A stretch of DNA of 64,000 nucleotides from Janthinobacterium lividum PAMC 25724 (GCA_000242815.2 AHHB01000044.1:62001-126000); one strand, 5' to 3'. Shown: positions 50,294 to 59,417, counted from the stretch's first letter. Notes: a model not told the origin generated them from the sequence alone. Made by a program: numbers and translations.

Positions 50294-50336
50294 GATTTAC
50301 TTCCCTTGCTTGATTGTTCTTGTCTTGCGCCGTGCC

Positions 50337-51110
50337 TTACTTTTCCCACACCAGCTTGTTCCAGGTCACGCCTAAAGTCACGTCCGTCTTGAGCGCGACT
50401 AACTTTCTTGAAAGATACAGTATTTCCCGCTCTTTTCGCAGGCTTTCGCCCAGCGCACCGGGCAAAATCCCCGCGCCGGCCATCACGGCGTCGATATTGC
50501 CGTAGGCGCGCAACAGTTTCGCGCCCGTTTTCAGGCCAATCTTCGACACGCCGGGGATGCTGTCGGTGACGTCGCCCATCAGCGCCAGCAGGTCGGGCAG
50601 CAGTTCCGGCGGCACGCCGAACTTTTTCTCGACCCAGGCGCGGTCGTGCCAGATACCCTTGAAATGATCCCACACCAGCGCGCCGTGGGCGATCAAGCCA
50701 TGTAAATCCTTGTCCGTGGTGGCGATGACGGCCGCGCCGCGCCCTTCTTGCAGCCAGCGCATGACGGCAGTACCGATCACGTCGTCGGCCTCGACTCCGG
50801 CAATACTCACGACATTTAGGCCGAAGCTGGCCAGGGTGGCATAGAAGCCGGGCAAGGCGTCGCGCAGCACCTGTGGCATGGGCTGACGCCCCTCGCGGTA
50901 ACCGGCATACAGGGCGTGGCGCCAGGTGTTGCCGCCAAAATCGAAGGCCGGCAAGATGTGCGTCGGCTCATGATCATTGATAAGGGTGCGCAAAGACGAC
51001 AGCGCATGGCGCAGCGCGATCTCCGCCTTTAGGTCGGAATCGGGTTCAGGACTGGCTTCGTAGACGCGGCGTACGATATTCAAGCCGTCGATAGCGAGGA
51101 GTCTGGCCAT
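50337..51110 (-). CDS. 5'-3' exonuclease, FEN/Xni-like
   Basis: This 257-residue protein has the flap-nuclease fold. It starts MARLLAIDGLNIVRRVYE, with metal-binding acids in IAGVEADDVIGTAVM and TTDKDLHGLI, followed by LMGDVTDSIPGVSKIGLKTGAKLLRAYG, the helix-hairpin-helix. It resembles E. coli Xni (ExoIX) or the 5' nuclease domain of DNA polymerase I. I chose the ATG at 51110; the frame extends to 51158. Confidence 0.9.
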   Translation of the reverse strand: MARLLAIDGLNIVRRVYEASPEPDSDLKAEIALRHALSSLRTLINDHEPTHILPAFDFGGNTWRHALYAGYREGRQPMPQVLRDALPGFYATLASFGLNVVSIAGVEADDVIGTAVMRWLQEGRGAAVIATTDKDLHGLIAHGALVWDHFKGIWHDRAWVEKKFGVPPELLPDLLALMGDVTDSIPGVSKIGLKTGAKLLRAYGNIDAVMAGAGILPGALGESLRKEREILYLSRKLVALKTDVTLGVTWNKLVWEK

Positions 51111-51208
51111 GCGGTAAATGGATACTGTTTGAATCGCGCATTTTACCGTATGACGCAAGCACTATTGCCAGCCAATTCCGCTTGACAGGTTTTACGCGGC
51201 GCAACAAC

Positions 51209-51322
51209 GCCTAACAAAACCGTCGCGAGCGGAAGTCAATTGTGGCTAAGAAGCGCAACCGTACTCAAGTAAGGTGAGCATCGCAGGCCGCAAGTGGCGA
51301 CGCGCAGTAGGTTTGCTTAGGC
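51209..51322 (+). repeat. Possible miniature dispersed element with imperfect 13-bp terminal inverted repeats
   Basis: The ends GCCTAACAAAACC (51209-51221) and GGTTTGCTTAGGC (51310-51322) match in 11 of 13 positions when inverted. The 114-base sequence between exonuclease and glutathione transferase genes has no coding potential. Presence of other copies in the genome is inferred from its form only. Confidence 0.4.
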
Positions 51323-51326
51323 ATTC

Positions 51327-51998
51327 TCATTTGGCGAAATCGTAGGGCCCGCCACGCTCCAGGGCACGCTGGTAGGCGGGCCGCGCGTGGATGCGCTGCA
51401 GGAATGCCGTCAACTTTGGCAGGCGCTCATCGAGTCCGCCGCGCATGGCGGCCGCTTCCAGCGGAAAGCTCATCTGGATGTCGGCGGCCGTGAATTCATT
51501 GCCGGCAAACCATTTGGCGTTCTCCAGCTGCGCTTCCATGTAAGCCAGCTGGCTGTTGAGATTGGGCATGATGAAGCTGCTCTTGACCTTGCTGACGATG
51601 GCGCGCGCTATCGGCTTGACAAAAAACGGCATGGGCGACGATTCGACCTTGTCGAATACCAGTTTCATCAGCAGCGGCGGCATGGCCGAGCCTTCCGCGA
51701 AATGCAGCCAGTAGGTCCAGCGCAGCTTCTCCGGCGTGCCCGCCGCCGGTATCAAGCGGCCATTGCCGTAGCGTTCGACCAGGTACTCGATGATGGCGCC
51801 CGATTCGGCGATCGTGTTGACGCCATCGGTGATCACGGGCGACTTGCCCAGGGGATGGACGGCTTTTAAAGAAGCCGGCGCCAGCATGGTTTTCGGATCA
51901 CGCTGATAGCGCTTGACCTCGTAGTCGAGGCCCAGCTCCTCGAGCAGCCAGAGTACGCGCTGCGAGCGCGAATTGTTCAAATGGTGGACGACGATCAT
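51327..51998 (-). CDS. Glutathione S-transferase
   Basis: This 223-residue protein has the N-terminal thioredoxin-like domain: VVHHLNNSRSQRVLWLLEELGLDYEVK is the first strand and helix, with Ser in the catalytic position, then PLGKSPVITDG and ESGAIIEYLVERYG (the glutathione-binding cis-Pro and Glu-Ser pair). The C-terminal helical domain follows. The substrate is unknown. The start ATG is at 51998; an in-frame region upstream lacks support. Confidence 0.92.
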   Translation of the reverse strand: MIVVHHLNNSRSQRVLWLLEELGLDYEVKRYQRDPKTMLAPASLKAVHPLGKSPVITDGVNTIAESGAIIEYLVERYGNGRLIPAAGTPEKLRWTYWLHFAEGSAMPPLLMKLVFDKVESSPMPFFVKPIARAIVSKVKSSFIMPNLNSQLAYMEAQLENAKWFAGNEFTAADIQMSFPLEAAAMRGGLDERLPKLTAFLQRIHARPAYQRALERGGPYDFAK

Positions 51999-52164
51999 GG
52001 TTTTTCCCGTTAGGCGGTGGTTGAGTTCTAGTATAGCCGGGACGGGAAAATCGCGGTGGCGCGGGCGGCAGAGCAATCTAAATTACAAAAAACAATATTT
52101 TTAATTGATAACTTCTCAATCTTGCCTTATCTTGTTTTGTTTCCAATAAGCAAGGAAGCTCTCT

Positions 52165-53216
52165 GTGGATTTCGACACCAACAACAGCACGCCGCAACGT
52201 GCAGCCGTTACCTTCAGCGCCACCGGCAGCGAATATTTCCGCATCTGGATCGTCAACCTGCTGCTGAGCATCGTCACCCTCGGCATTTACTCGGCCTGGG
52301 CCAAGGTGCGCCGCAACCGCTACTTCTATTCCAGCACCCACCTGGCCGGCAGCAGCTTCGAATACCATGGCAATGCGCTCGCCATTTTGAAGGGCCGTAT
52401 CGCGGCCTGGTCCTGATCGGCGGCTACAACCTCGCCTTCCAGATCTCGCCCGTCGTGGGCTTGGTCATGCTCGTATTGATGATGGCCGTCATGCCATGGC
52501 TGGTCTGGAAAAGTCTGCAATTCAAGCTCTACAACACCAGCTACCGGGGCATCCGCTTCGGTTTCGGCGGCAGCGCCAAGGAAGCTTACACATACTTCCT
52601 GTGGCTACCCATCCTCAATACCTTCACCCTGGGCTTGATGACGCCTTTCCTGCACCAGCGCCTGAAGCGCTTCCAGCATACGCATAGCCGCTTCGGCACC
52701 AGCAACTTCAGCTTCGACGCCAGCGTCGGCAGCTTCTACAAGACCTATCTGCTGTTCTTCGCCCTGCTGCTGGCCGGTTTCCTGGTACTGATCTTTGTCG
52801 TCTTCGCCAGTGTCTTCGCCGCCTTCAGCACCAATGCCAATGACGTCACCAAGGCTGGCAGCATCTTTGGCGCCGTGGCCGCCCTGTATGCCTGGGCCTT
52901 CATCGTGCTGCCACTGTTCCTCACCATGATCCAGAACCTGATCTGGAACCACACGCGTTTGCAGCAGCACCAGTTCCAGTCGCAGCTGACATGGGGCCGC
53001 ACCACCTTCATCATGCTGACCAACTTGCTGGGCATCGTCGTCACCCTGGGCCTGTTTTCGCCATTCGCCCATGTGCGCTGGCTGAAATACCGGCTGGAAG
53101 CGACTTCCATGCTGGTGTACGGCAGCCTCGATGCCTTTGTCGCAGCCACCGGGGAGCAGGTATCTGCCACTGGCGAAGGCATGGTCGACCTGCTGGACTT
53201 CGACCTGTCGCTGTAA
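52165..53216 (+). pseudogene. DUF898 (YjgN-like) membrane protein with apparent frameshift
   Basis: The gene starts with GTG at 52165 (after AAGGA) and reads FRIWIVNLLLSIVTLGIYSAWAKVRRNRYFYSST in one frame, then stops at a TGA near 52415. The rest continues in another frame as VLIGGYNLAFQISPVVGLVML. Restoring one base between about 52404 and 52412 joins both and gives a 350-residue DUF898 protein with several membrane helices. YjgN function is unknown. It is followed two bases later by an M48 peptidase, a common pair. Either an assembly error or a real mutation is possible. Confidence 0.75.
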
Positions 53217-53218
53217 GC

Positions 53219-54229
53219 ATGGACGCCAACACGCAAGCGAACCACGCGCCCCTGGCCGCCCGCTATTTCGACGGCCAGAGTTCGCGCCTGTACCACGTGA
53301 CACTGTCCGTGCGCGATGGCGTGGCCGTGCTGGCGGGCGACGTCGAGCGCAGCTGCCCGCTAGGCGAGCTGCATGTGTCCGAACGCAGCAGCCACGCCGT
53401 GCGCAAGGTCAGCTTTCCCGACGGCGCCTATTTGGAAATCGCCGACCAGACGGCCTTCAACGCATTGCTGCACGACACGGGCCACCGCGACGGCTGGGTG
53501 GTGCGGCTGCAGCAAAGCTGGCGCGGCGCCCTGCTGGCCACGGTGGCCACCGTGCTGGCGCTGTGGCTCAGCTATCAGTACCTGCTGCCGGTCGTGGCGA
53601 AAGGCATCGCCTATGCGATTCCCCAGTCCGTCGAGCGCCAGCTGGGCCAGGGCGTGCTCGATATCCTCGACCAGCACGTGTTTGCCGCGAGCAAGCTCGA
53701 TACGGCACGCCAGCAAGCCTTGCGCAGCCAGTTCGCGCGCCTGTCCACGCCCGGCGACAGCACGCCCGAGCACCGCATCGTTTTCCGCAAGAGCAAGATC
53801 GGTCCGAACGCGTTTGCCCTGCCGTCGGGCGATATCGTGCTGACCGATGAAATGGTGGAACTGCTGCCGGACGATGTCGCCATCATGGGCGTGCTGGCGC
53901 ATGAGCTGGGCCATTTGCAGCAGCGCCACCTGACGCGGCGCATCATCCAGACCTCGGCCGTGGGCGCCGGTGCGGCACTGCTGTTTGGCGACGTGTCGAC
54001 GCTGGTGGCAACCGTGCCGCCGCTGCTGCTGGACTTGAAGTATTCACGCGACGTCGAACGCGACGCGGACGACTACGCCATTACCATGCTGCGCCAGAAC
54101 GGCATAGCGCTGGAACACCTGGCGCAAGTCTTTGTCGCCTTGGGCAAGCTGGAACAGGGCACGCCTTACCTGTCGAGCCATCCGGCCAGCGCCGAACGGA
54201 TCGAACGCATCCGCGCCGCACAGCGTTGA
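53219..54229 (+). CDS. M48-family metallopeptidase
   Basis: This 336-residue protein has an N-terminal cytoplasmic domain (about 100 residues), one membrane helix (residues about 103-125), and an M48 catalytic domain. The zinc motif HELGH is at 228-232, and the third ligand is Glu280 in ERDADDYA. The ATG at 53219 starts two bases after the DUF898 stop. The pair is likely one operon, so the peptidase may process or turn over membrane proteins with the YjgN-like protein. Confidence 0.9.
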   Translation: MDANTQANHAPLAARYFDGQSSRLYHVTLSVRDGVAVLAGDVERSCPLGELHVSERSSHAVRKVSFPDGAYLEIADQTAFNALLHDTGHRDGWVVRLQQSWRGALLATVATVLALWLSYQYLLPVVAKGIAYAIPQSVERQLGQGVLDILDQHVFAASKLDTARQQALRSQFARLSTPGDSTPEHRIVFRKSKIGPNAFALPSGDIVLTDEMVELLPDDVAIMGVLAHELGHLQQRHLTRRIIQTSAVGAGAALLFGDVSTLVATVPPLLLDLKYSRDVERDADDYAITMLRQNGIALEHLAQVFVALGKLEQGTPYLSSHPASAERIERIRAAQR

Positions 54230-54234
54230 AGCCG

Positions 54235-54263
54235 CGCGGCGTCCAGCGGGCGCCGCGTTTTTT
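54235..54263 (+). terminator. Rho-independent terminator after the M48 gene
   Basis: The arms CGCGGCGTCC (54235-54244) and GGGCGCCGCG (54248-54257), with one G-T pair, are followed by six T. Confidence 0.75.
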
Positions 54264-54715
54264 CCGCCATCACCTTGCGCAAATCAAAGGTAGCGTCGAC
54301 CTTATCATTCCGACTTCACCGCAGTGCCCATGCGCCCAATACCCTTTCGCTAGCTGACCTTCATTGCCACGGCCGCCATCTTTGCCCTGTGCCGGGCTTA
54401 CTATGCATATTAATGACGATCCCCGCTGGCCGGTGCGCTGCCTGCAGTCGCAAAGCTGTCGCACGCAACTGCCGCCCGTATTCGGCAGCTACTGCCCCAA
54501 GGCCCAGCCAGCGTCGTTCCAGCGCCTGGGTCGATACGGTCGCTGCGCAAGCGAAGCAATACCACTTAATAACCACTTGCGCAAAAACCCAAATCCAATA
54601 CAATACCAAAACAAATACAAAACCAAGGCAGCTTTTGCGGTGAGCGCCACGATGCGCCACCACGGTGCCAAAATGCGTATGCCGTCGTCAAAATAAATAC
54701 CGGAGGAGTTGCAGC
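54264..54715. other. Intergenic region before the GH3 gene
   Basis: This 452-base region has open frames on both strands (such as 54361-54663 minus and 54364-54696 plus), but none has a Shine-Dalgarno sequence or recognisable protein character. The right half is A-rich and carries the promoter candidate at 54577-54604. Confidence 0.5.
54577..54604 (+). promoter_or_regulatory. Possible promoter of the GH3 gene
   Basis: TTGCGC (54577-54582) and TACAAT (54599-54604) are separated by 16 bases, about 112 bases upstream of the ATG. The -10 is good, the -35 weak. Confidence 0.35.
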
Positions 54716-56257
54716 ATGGAGCAGGGTTTGCGCGAGAAAGCAGGACAGTTGTTCATGGTGGGCTTCGACGCCCTGCAGGCGGACGAGCATATCAAGACCT
54801 TGATACGGCAAAAGAAGGTGGGCGGCGTGATCCTGTTTCGCCGCAACGTGCACACGCCCGCGCAGGTATCGGCCCTGTGCCGCGAGCTGCAGGAAATCAA
54901 CGCGGAGGTATCCGATACGCCGCTGCTGATCGCCATCGACCAGGAAGGCGGCATGGTGATGCGCATCGAGCAGGGCGTCACGCCGATACCTGCGGCCATG
55001 GCCTTCCAGGCAGCGGGCTCCATCGAAGACTGCGAGCGCATGAACCAGATCAGCGGCGATGAGATGCGCCAGCTCGGCATCAATATGCTGCTCGCCCCCG
55101 TGCTGGACGTGAACAACAACCGCAACAACCCCGTCATCGGCGTGCGCGCGTATGGCGAAGATGCCGCTACCGTCATCGACTACGGCATGGCTGCCATGCG
55201 CGGCCAGCGCGCCAGCGGCGTGGCCGTCACTGCCAAGCATTTCCCCGGCCACGGCGACACGGCCATCGACACGCATTACGCCATGGCGCTGGTGCCGCAC
55301 GACAAGGAACGCCTGCACGCCGTGGAACTGGCACCCTTCCGCGCGGCCATCGCCGGCGGCGTGGACGCCATCATGACGGCGCACGTGGTCTTCCCCGCTT
55401 TTGAGGCCGATACCAGCGTGCCGGCCACCCTCTCCAAAGGCGTGCTGACGGACTTGCTGCGCGGCGAATTGAAATACCAGGGCGTGGTCATTACCGATTG
55501 CCTGGAAATGGCAGCCATTGCCGACGGCATCGGCATCGCCCAGGGTGCCATCGCGACCTTGCAGGCAGGCGCCGACATCGTCCTGATCTCGCACCGCGAA
55601 GCGCAGCAGACGGCTGCCATCGAGGCCGTCATCGCCGCCGTGGAACGCGGTGACATCGCCATGGCGCGCATCGACGCAGCGCTCGCGCGCGTCGCTGAAC
55701 TCAAGCGCAACCGCGCCGTGTGCGACTGGCGCACGCGCCCCGTGGCCCCGCCGGCACTGATGCAAGCGCCTGCCATGGCACTGTCGCAGCGACTGCAAAC
55801 AGCGGCCTTGCGCGTGCAAGGCGCGTACCGCCCGCTTGACCCTGGCCTGCCCGTGACCCTGCTGACGGTAGAAGTGCGCTCGCGCAGCGAAATCGACGAA
55901 GTGGCGCTGGGCCGCAACAAGGAAGCGCGCAGCTCGATGCTGCCGGCGCTGCTTGAAGCTGGCCTGGACGTGCGCGAATATGCGCTGTCGGCTGAAGCGC
56001 TGGACGAGGAAGTGGCTGCCGCCATTGCTTTTGCGCAAGGCGCGCAACAAATCGTGCTGCAAACGTATAACGCCATGTTCATCGACGGCCAGCGCCGCCT
56101 CATCGACGCCCTGGCGCAAGATAAACTGTGGCTGGTAGCGGGCCGTTTGCCCTACGACCTGGATCTGGCGCCACAGGCGCAAGGCCGCCTGGCTGCCTTT
56201 GGCTGTCGCCCGGCCGCGCTGGCACCAGTCGTCGACAAGCTGGCCGGCAAGACCTAG
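54716..56257 (+). CDS. Glycoside hydrolase family 3, beta-N-acetylhexosaminidase-like
   Basis: This 513-residue protein shows the GH3 N-terminal domain. The segment KHFPGHGDTAIDTH (residues 174-187) holds the NagZ-type catalytic His, and the nucleophile Asp261 lies in VVITDCLEM. An AIDQEGGMV sugar-binding motif comes earlier. A C-terminal GH3-C-like domain (after about residue 340) makes it longer than NagZ. There is no signal peptide, so it may cleave GlcNAc from muropeptides in the cytosol and feed the amgK-murU pathway; this link is inferred. The GGAGGAG site is strong. Confidence 0.88.
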   Translation: MEQGLREKAGQLFMVGFDALQADEHIKTLIRQKKVGGVILFRRNVHTPAQVSALCRELQEINAEVSDTPLLIAIDQEGGMVMRIEQGVTPIPAAMAFQAAGSIEDCERMNQISGDEMRQLGINMLLAPVLDVNNNRNNPVIGVRAYGEDAATVIDYGMAAMRGQRASGVAVTAKHFPGHGDTAIDTHYAMALVPHDKERLHAVELAPFRAAIAGGVDAIMTAHVVFPAFEADTSVPATLSKGVLTDLLRGELKYQGVVITDCLEMAAIADGIGIAQGAIATLQAGADIVLISHREAQQTAAIEAVIAAVERGDIAMARIDAALARVAELKRNRAVCDWRTRPVAPPALMQAPAMALSQRLQTAALRVQGAYRPLDPGLPVTLLTVEVRSRSEIDEVALGRNKEARSSMLPALLEAGLDVREYALSAEALDEEVAAAIAFAQGAQQIVLQTYNAMFIDGQRRLIDALAQDKLWLVAGRLPYDLDLAPQAQGRLAAFGCRPAALAPVVDKLAGKT

Positions 56258-56271
56258 CGCTGTAGCGGCGT

Positions 56272-56299
56272 AAAAAAACCCGCAGCAGCGGGTTTTTTT
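56272..56299 (+). terminator. Rho-independent terminator after the GH3 gene
   Basis: Perfect 12-bp arms AAAAAAACCCGC and GCGGGTTTTTTT (56272-56283, 56288-56299) with loop AGCA. With A and T tracts on both sides, it can also stop the opposing transcript of the 53-residue gene. Confidence 0.85.
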
Positions 56300-56302
56300 C
56301 GT

Positions 56303-56464
56303 TCAGGGCCGCGTGACAGGCGGCAAGGCAGCCACCGCCAGCAAGGCAAAGGGCCCGAGGAACAGGCCGATGCAGAACCAGAATCGCGCGTGGCGGCCAC
56401 GCCGGCTGGCCAGCAAGCAGGCAGCAAGCGCAAACAAAAACATGAAGATCAAGAGTATCGCCAT
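56303..56464 (-). CDS. Small membrane protein of 53 residues
   Basis: The ATG at 56464 is preceded by AAGGAG six bases upstream. The product has two hydrophobic helices (MAILLIFMFLFALAACLLA, and FWFCIGLFLGPFALLAVAAL) joined by the basic turn SRRGRHAR. The small GLFLGPxALL element is common in hypothetical two-helix proteins. No function can be given. Confidence 0.65.
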   Translation of the reverse strand: MAILLIFMFLFALAACLLASRRGRHARFWFCIGLFLGPFALLAVAALPPVTRP

Positions 56465-56534
56465 TGCCACTCCTTGCTATGCGCACAGTCCAGTGTAGCC
56501 GACGGGCGCACCGGTGGCTACACGTATATCAGCC

Positions 56535-56807
56535 TTAGCGCCGCACCTGCATCAGGATCACGCGCTTGCTGCTGCCATCGGCCGGCGGCGTGGCGGACGG
56601 CGGCGGGCTGTCGCAAGAGCCACAGGAACCGCAGCCGCTGGCGCAACCGGCTGCCACCTTGAACAAGGTCGACATCTTCGCCTCATCGAAGCTGCAGCGC
56701 ACCAGGCCACGCACGATGGCGCGGCGCACGCCAGCGGGCAGATACCTGGTCGAAAAGTGCAGCAGCGCGGCGGCGACGATCAGGGCGACGATGAGGGTTT
56801 GCCACAT
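56535..56807 (-). CDS. Cys-rich FeoB-associated small membrane protein (DUF6587-like)
   Basis: This 90-residue protein has one N-terminal helix (TLIVALIVAAALLHF), a basic region, and a cysteine cluster CASGCGSCGSCD near residues 54-65. It begins nine bases after feoB ends, with AGGAGA before the ATG at 56807. Cys-rich partners of FeoB, taking the place of FeoC, are known; a role as iron or redox sensor in transport is inferred. Confidence 0.75.
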   Translation of the reverse strand: MWQTLIVALIVAAALLHFSTRYLPAGVRRAIVRGLVRCSFDEAKMSTLFKVAAGCASGCGSCGSCDSPPPSATPPADGSSKRVILMQVRR

Positions 56808-56816
56808 GCTTTTCTC

Positions 56817-58724
56817 CTAAGCGCCCAGCAACAGGGCGAGGCGATACGTGATGAACGAGGCGGCGTAAGCGAGGGCGAACATATAGCCGGCCATCAGCAG
56901 CGGATAGCGCCAGCCACCCGTTTCGCGTTTCACCACGGAGAGGGTGGACAGGCACTGCGGCGCGAACACATACCAGGCCAGCAGCGACAGTGCGGTGGCC
57001 ATCGACCACGAATGGGCAATCAGCGGCTCCAGAGTAGTGGCCAGCGCGTCGCCCGTTTGCGACAGCGCATACACGGTGCCCAGCGCGCCGACGGCCACTT
57101 CGCGCGCCGCCATGCCCGGCACCAGCGCGATGCAGATCTGCCAGTTGAAACCGATGGGCGCGAAGATCACTTCCAGGCTGCGGCCCAGAATGCCGGCCAG
57201 GCTGTAATAGATAGGCGGATGAATCGCATTGTCCGGCGCGCCGGGGAAGGTGCTGAGGAACCACAGGATGATCATCAGGCTCAGGATGATGGTACCGACG
57301 CGCGTCAGGAATATCTTCGCGCGCTCCCACAGGCTGACGGACAAGTTCCGCAGATGCGGCCAGTGGTAGGCCGGCAGTTCCAGCATCAGCGGCTGCTTGC
57401 TGCGCACACCCATGCTGCGCTTCATGACCCAGGCCACGGCCATGGCCGAGATGATGCCGGCGAAGTACAGGACAAACAGCACCAGGCCTTGCAGGCTCAG
57501 ATAGCCCCACACCTGGCGCTGCGGGATGAAGGCGGCGATGATCAGCGCATACACGGGCAGGCGCGCCGAGCATGTCATCAGCGGCGCAATCATGATGGTG
57601 ACCAGGCGGTCGCGCGGGTTCTGGATGGTGCGCGCCGCCATCACGCCGGGAATGGCGCAGGCAAAGCTCGACAGCAGCGGGATGAAGGCGCGGCCCGACA
57701 GGCCCACGCCACCCATCAGACGGTCCAGCAGGAAGGCCGCGCGCGGCAGGTAGCCGCAGTCTTCCAGGCTGAGGATAAAGAAGAACAAAATCAGGATTTG
57801 CGGCAGGAATACCAGCACGCTGCCGACGCCGCCGATGATGCCTTCCACCAGCAAGCTTTTCAGATGGCCGTCGGGCATGTTCGCTGTCAGCAAGGCGCCC
57901 AGGTGGCCCACGCCATCGGTGATCATTTCCATCGGCGTGGCGGCCCAGGCAAACACCGCCTGGAAGATCAGGAACATCAGCACGGCCAGGATGATGGGGC
58001 CGAACACGGGGTGCAGCACCACGTCATCAATTTTTTCTGTCAGGTTGCCCGTGTCGGCGCTGTCGTTGCTGACGGCGGCCAGGATGCGGCGCACTTCGCG
58101 CTGGGTTTCTTCAACGGTGATGGCATCGATGGCGGCCAGCGGTTTCGCTTGCACGGCCGGCAGCGGCAGCATGGCGTCAATCGCGCCCAACAAAGCTTTT
58201 TCGCCATCATGCTGCACCGCGACGGTTTCCACCACAGGCATGTCCAGTTCCCGTGACAGCTTGGCCGTATCGATGCGCATGCCGCGCTTGCGCGCTACGT
58301 CCGTCATGTTCAGCGCCAGCAGCATGGGCAGGCCCAGGCGTTTGACTTCCAGCACCAGACGCAAGTTCAGGCGTAAATTGGTGGCGTCAACCACGCAGAT
58401 GATGGCGTCCGGACGCGCTTCCCCCTTGCGCACGCCTCCCACCACGTCGCGCGTGATGGCTTCGTCGGGCGTAGTGGCGGACAGGCTGTAGGCACCCGGC
58501 AAATCGAGCAGGCGCACGGGCTTGCCAGCGGGCGAAGTGAAATGCCCTTCCTTGCGTTCGATGGTCACGCCAGCGTAGTTCGCCACTTTCTGGCGCGCGC
58601 CCGTCAGGCGGTTGAAGAGGGCAGTCTTGCCGCAGTTCGGATTGCCCAGCAAGGCAATTTGTGGCTGATGCAGCGGCTTATGCAAGCCCGCATCGACAAT
58701 AGTTTCGACAGCACCCATGGTCAT
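56817..58724 (-). CDS. feoB: Ferrous iron transporter FeoB
   Basis: FeoB imports Fe2+ with a cytoplasmic GTPase and a membrane core. The 635-residue protein has G1 GNPNCGKT (27-34), G3 DLPG (74-77) and G4 NMTD (139-142), followed by a helical spacer and the membrane part with gate motifs (SFACAIPGVMAARTI and LITCSARLPVYALI-type segment). It overlaps feoA by ATGA and is followed by the Cys-rich gene. Confidence 0.97.
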   Translation of the reverse strand: MTMGAVETIVDAGLHKPLHQPQIALLGNPNCGKTALFNRLTGARQKVANYAGVTIERKEGHFTSPAGKPVRLLDLPGAYSLSATTPDEAITRDVVGGVRKGEARPDAIICVVDATNLRLNLRLVLEVKRLGLPMLLALNMTDVARKRGMRIDTAKLSRELDMPVVETVAVQHDGEKALLGAIDAMLPLPAVQAKPLAAIDAITVEETQREVRRILAAVSNDSADTGNLTEKIDDVVLHPVFGPIILAVLMFLIFQAVFAWAATPMEMITDGVGHLGALLTANMPDGHLKSLLVEGIIGGVGSVLVFLPQILILFFFILSLEDCGYLPRAAFLLDRLMGGVGLSGRAFIPLLSSFACAIPGVMAARTIQNPRDRLVTIMIAPLMTCSARLPVYALIIAAFIPQRQVWGYLSLQGLVLFVLYFAGIISAMAVAWVMKRSMGVRSKQPLMLELPAYHWPHLRNLSVSLWERAKIFLTRVGTIILSLMIILWFLSTFPGAPDNAIHPPIYYSLAGILGRSLEVIFAPIGFNWQICIALVPGMAAREVAVGALGTVYALSQTGDALATTLEPLIAHSWSMATALSLLAWYVFAPQCLSTLSVVKRETGGWRYPLLMAGYMFALAYAASFITYRLALLLGA

Positions 58725-59005
58725 TCCGGTTGAAGCAGCGGTTGAATCGTCACCAGCGCCGCTTCGAAGCGGCGCAGTGCGAACGTGGCATTGCCGACCT
58801 TGATGGCCAGCGGATCGCCGCCGGGAATGCCGCGCTTGAGCATGCGCAGTCGTTCGCCAGGAACAAAACCGAGCTCCATCAAGCGGCGGGCGAGGTCGAC
58901 GCCGTCGTCCGTCTGTCCTGCCGTGTAGGGAGTGATATGCAACACCGTGCCGCTCTGGCCGACTGCCAGCGCGTCGAGCGTCATCGAGGGTGGAACTAGA
59001 GTCAT
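58721..59005 (-). CDS. feoA: Ferrous iron transport protein FeoA
   Basis: This 94-residue SH3-like protein supports FeoB. It starts MTLVPPSMTLDALAVGQSG and shows the typical LARRLMELGFVPGERLRMLKR motif and DPLAIKVGNATFALRRFEA. I chose the ATG at 59005; a TTG at 59011 would add two residues. A Fur-box-like site and a TATAAT lie upstream at 59164-59194. Confidence 0.93.
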   Translation of the reverse strand: MTLVPPSMTLDALAVGQSGTVLHITPYTAGQTDDGVDLARRLMELGFVPGERLRMLKRGIPGGDPLAIKVGNATFALRRFEAALVTIQPLLQPE

Positions 59006-59175
59006 GAGCAAATTCCGTTCAAATTAAACACACCGGGGACATACTGCGGCGCGCGGCGCATCGCGTTTGACTTGGCTGTTGTGAGGTAAACGCAACTGTT
59101 GCGCTTTACCGACAAGCGGCCTTTCAAACTGTCCAGACGGCGACCATCCGAAACAATACCAGCATTATAAACATG

Positions 59176-59194
59176 AATGCGAATTGTTTTTATT
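59176..59194 (-). promoter_or_regulatory. Fur-box-like site for feoA
   Basis: The + strand sequence AATGCGAATTGTTTTTATT resembles the AATGCGAATnATTnTCATT form of betaproteobacterial Fur boxes. It is next to the TATAAT (59164-59169, minus strand) that could serve as the feoA -10. Confidence 0.5.
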
Positions 59195-59333
59195 TGCCCC
59201 GGAGAGTAGCCCCTGTCAAGGGCTAGGCCATGGACCAGAAGCACATATCGACATGCCACACCTGGCCGCCAAGCGCCGCACGCCAGATCAAAATCGCTTG
59301 CATTGTCCTGCGCTTTGCGCGACAATGAAACTT

Positions 59334-59352
59334 AATGATAATGATTCTCATT
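59334..59352 (+). promoter_or_regulatory. Fur box before bfd
   Basis: AATGATAATGATTCTCATT is a close match to the 19-bp Fur consensus GATAATGATAATCATTATC when allowance is made for register. It lies 65 bases upstream of the bfd ATG, so bfd should be induced when iron is low. Confidence 0.8.
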
Positions 59353-59417
59353 AAAACACTAGCAACAATGCTTGAGGAACCTAGTGTCCATTCATCATCC
59401 AGCCAGAAGGTGCATCA

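Larger units (their letters stand above)
59006..59417. other. Divergent feoA/bfd regulatory region
   Basis: The 412 bases hold no gene. Two Fur-box-like sites (59176-59194 and 59334-59352) and a TATAAT reading toward feoA at 59164-59169 lie here, so iron control of both transcripts is likely. Confidence 0.65.

Noticed and set aside
54361..54696. Open frames of about 100 codons on both strands before the GH3 gene
   Set aside because: No Shine-Dalgarno sequence, no domain, and the minus and plus frames overlap each other. One may be real but cannot be supported.
56514..58256. 580-codon open frame opposite feoB
   Set aside because: The translation is almost entirely Arg, His, Gln and Asp, typical of antisense to a membrane protein.
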